64,000 nucleotides of DNA from Alistipes senegalensis (GTDB taxonomy: Bacteria; Bacillota; Clostridia; Oscillospirales; Ruminococcaceae): the NCBI GenBank assembly GCA_023665275.1, contig JAMPEF010000001.1:533224-597223 (forward strand), written 5' to 3'. The notes beneath the pieces are model-generated. The model did not search any database. It was not told the origin of the DNA and saw only the letters and a list, made by a program, of their open reading frames with translations. This document shows positions 63,310 to 64,000 of this stretch, piece after piece (positions within the stretch are counted from its first letter, which is position 1; each line of letters opens with the position of its first letter). The position numbers and the translations under genes were made by a program.

Positions 63310-63357
63310 TTATTTCCCTGTGCCGTCAAAGGCTTTTCTTTCGATATATGACATCAT
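63310..63357 (-). other. Possible 15-codon microORF
   Basis: ATGATGTCATATATCGAAAG starts a 15-codon frame (MMSYIERKAFDGTGK) ending in TAA, with AGAGGAAT about eight bases upstream. It may be a small translated peptide or a gene remnant; a chance frame is equally possible. Confidence 0.25.
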
Positions 63358-63369
63358 TGAATTATTCCT

Positions 63370-63591
63370 CTAGTAATGTGACGAAAATAAAATAATAAAT
63401 GCGGAAAATAATACATTATATTTTTTTAATGCAATGCCTGTAATAATAAGCGTCAAAATATATATTCCAATAAAAACCATAATTGTTATATGTTCTTTAA
63501 GCCATTTTTTCTTGTAGAAATCAATCTTTTCTTTCAGGGAAAAATTGCTGTTTTTTATTGTCTGTACAAAATTTTCCTCAGCAGTTTTCAT
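63370..63591 (-). CDS. Small membrane protein paired with an XRE regulator
   Basis: A 73-residue product with a charged N-terminal half (KEKIDFYKKKWLKEH) and two hydrophobic segments (about 37-53 and 58-71) ending SSHY. The family was not recognised. Its ATG lies inside the last codons of the XRE regulator gene (14-base overlap), so it is made by coupling with it. Regulator plus tiny membrane protein pairs of this type are frequent in Firmicutes. Confidence 0.68.
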   Translation of the reverse strand: MKTAEENFVQTIKNSNFSLKEKIDFYKKKWLKEHITIMVFIGIYILTLIITGIALKKYNVLFSAFIILFSSHY

Positions 63592-63775
63592 TTATACTTA
63601 CACCGAATTTTTCACTAATAATTATAAGTGCGTCTGCCGGTGGTAGATATACTCCGTTCTTCCATCGTGAAACGGTTTTATTAGTTACGCCGATTATCTC
63701 ACCTAACTGCTCTTGTGTAAGTCCTTGTTGTTTTCTGAGTTCTGATATGAATTTTCCGATACTGATTAAATCCAT
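63578..63775 (-). CDS. XRE family helix-turn-helix regulator
   Basis: A 65-residue Cro/C1-type DNA-binding protein that is almost only the helix-turn-helix: SELRKQQGLTQEQLGEIIGV followed by TNKTVSRWKNGVYLPPADAL. The ATG at 63775 is preferred over an in-frame start further upstream because CCGGAGGTGATAC lies before it and it gives the usual domain start. It is coupled to the small membrane protein gene. The target is not known; autorepression is likely for this type. Confidence 0.9.
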   Translation of the reverse strand: MDLISIGKFISELRKQQGLTQEQLGEIIGVTNKTVSRWKNGVYLPPADALIIISEKFGVSINENC

Positions 63776-63863
63776 TGTATCACCTCCGGAAAAAATTATA
63801 TCAGATACAGGAGTTTTTGTCCATACCATAAACAGCGAATCCATTGGACATACGCTTCCATAA

Positions 63864-63897
63864 ACAAAAAAACAGGCGTTTTCGGAATACGCCTGTT
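63864..63897 (-). terminator. Terminator of tRNA-Thr
   Basis: AACAGGCGT (63871-63879) pairs perfectly with ACGCCTGTT (63889-63897). On the minus strand a run of seven T follows. It lies 15 bases after the tRNA. Confidence 0.92.
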
Positions 63898-63912
63898 TTA
63901 CTTTTTATTAGT

Positions 63913-63988
63913 TGGAGCTGATGATCGGACTTGAACCGACGACCTACGCCTTACCAAGGCGTTGCGCTACCGACTGTGCCACATCAGC
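63913..63988 (-). tRNA. tRNA-Thr (anticodon GGT)
   Basis: A 76-base cloverleaf on the minus strand: acceptor GCTGATG pairs with CATCAGC, and TCCA follows, so CCA is encoded. The anticodon arm ACGCC-TTGGTAA-GGCGT has anticodon GGT. The T arm is TCGG-TTCAAGT-CCGA. The promoter lies near or beyond the window end. Confidence 0.94.
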
Positions 63989-64000
63989 AATCAACATATA

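Overview
The window is low-GC Gram-positive chromosomal DNA, most likely from a gut or rumen member of the Oscillospiraceae close to Ruminococcus. The signs are AT-rich genes with strong AGGAGG ribosome sites, a tryptophan T-box, Rrf2 and Fur regulators, MEP-pathway ispDF, a bifunctional AdhE, a B. subtilis YceC-H-like Ter cluster, a secreted esterase ending in a dockerin-like module, a lipoprotein with cohesin-like sequence, and LPXTG pili with a class C sortase. The species is inferred, not shown. Housekeeping metabolism is mixed with accessory loci; there is no insertion sequence, prophage or CRISPR array.

Layout. 1-0.7 kb: rpsF-ssb, with ssb cut by the window edge. 0.8-9 kb: folC, coaX preceded by a lone half-length type I specificity subunit, coaBC, aroC, a DAHP synthase and a small frameshifted gene. 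9-15 kb: a DUF1846 protein, a VanY-like lipoprotein, and adhE coupled to a kinase-fold gene. 15-18.5 kb: a second lone half specificity subunit, an unknown gene, an SGNH esterase with dockerin, and a VOC protein. 18.5-25.7 kb: a complete T-box-controlled operon trpE-G-D-C-F-B-A with a cupin gene as its last member. 25.7-28.3 kb: an IscR-like Rrf2 regulator, cysK and the cohesin-like lipoprotein.

28.5-39.6 kb holds the most unusual cluster, all on the minus strand. In transcription order it is a 1077-aa McrB-type AAA+ ATPase, a 590-aa DUF2357/PD-(D/E)XK protein, a rhomboid protease, a 786-aa YceG-like protein, a TelA-like protein and three TerD paralogues. It joins a type IV restriction-like motor/nuclease pair to a Ter stress module and a membrane protease, and is a candidate defence or stress system. 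A second promoter with an overlapping palindrome splits it into two transcription units.

39.8-42.5 kb: an HtrA protease and ispD-ispF. 42.5-58 kb: a sortase-assembled pilus locus. In transcription order it has a minor LPQTG pilin, a small coiled-coil protein, signal peptidase I, a 3257-aa giant adhesin with about nine Cna_B-type repeats and a nested SGNH hydrolase, the LPSTGG backbone pilin and sortase C. Two stem-loops separate giant adhesin, backbone and sortase genes. Two tandem promoters and a seven-copy direct-repeat array lie upstream. 58-64 kb: tRNA-Ala, an SH3-like membrane protein, a Fur regulator, a zinc-ribbon protein, a C39-like protein, a MarR/membrane-protein operon, a ParB-like unknown, an XRE/membrane-protein pair and tRNA-Thr.

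Promoters are easy to read: most are TTGACA-N17-TATAAT, usually with TG one base before the -10 hexamer. Functions are assigned from motifs read by eye; no database search was run.
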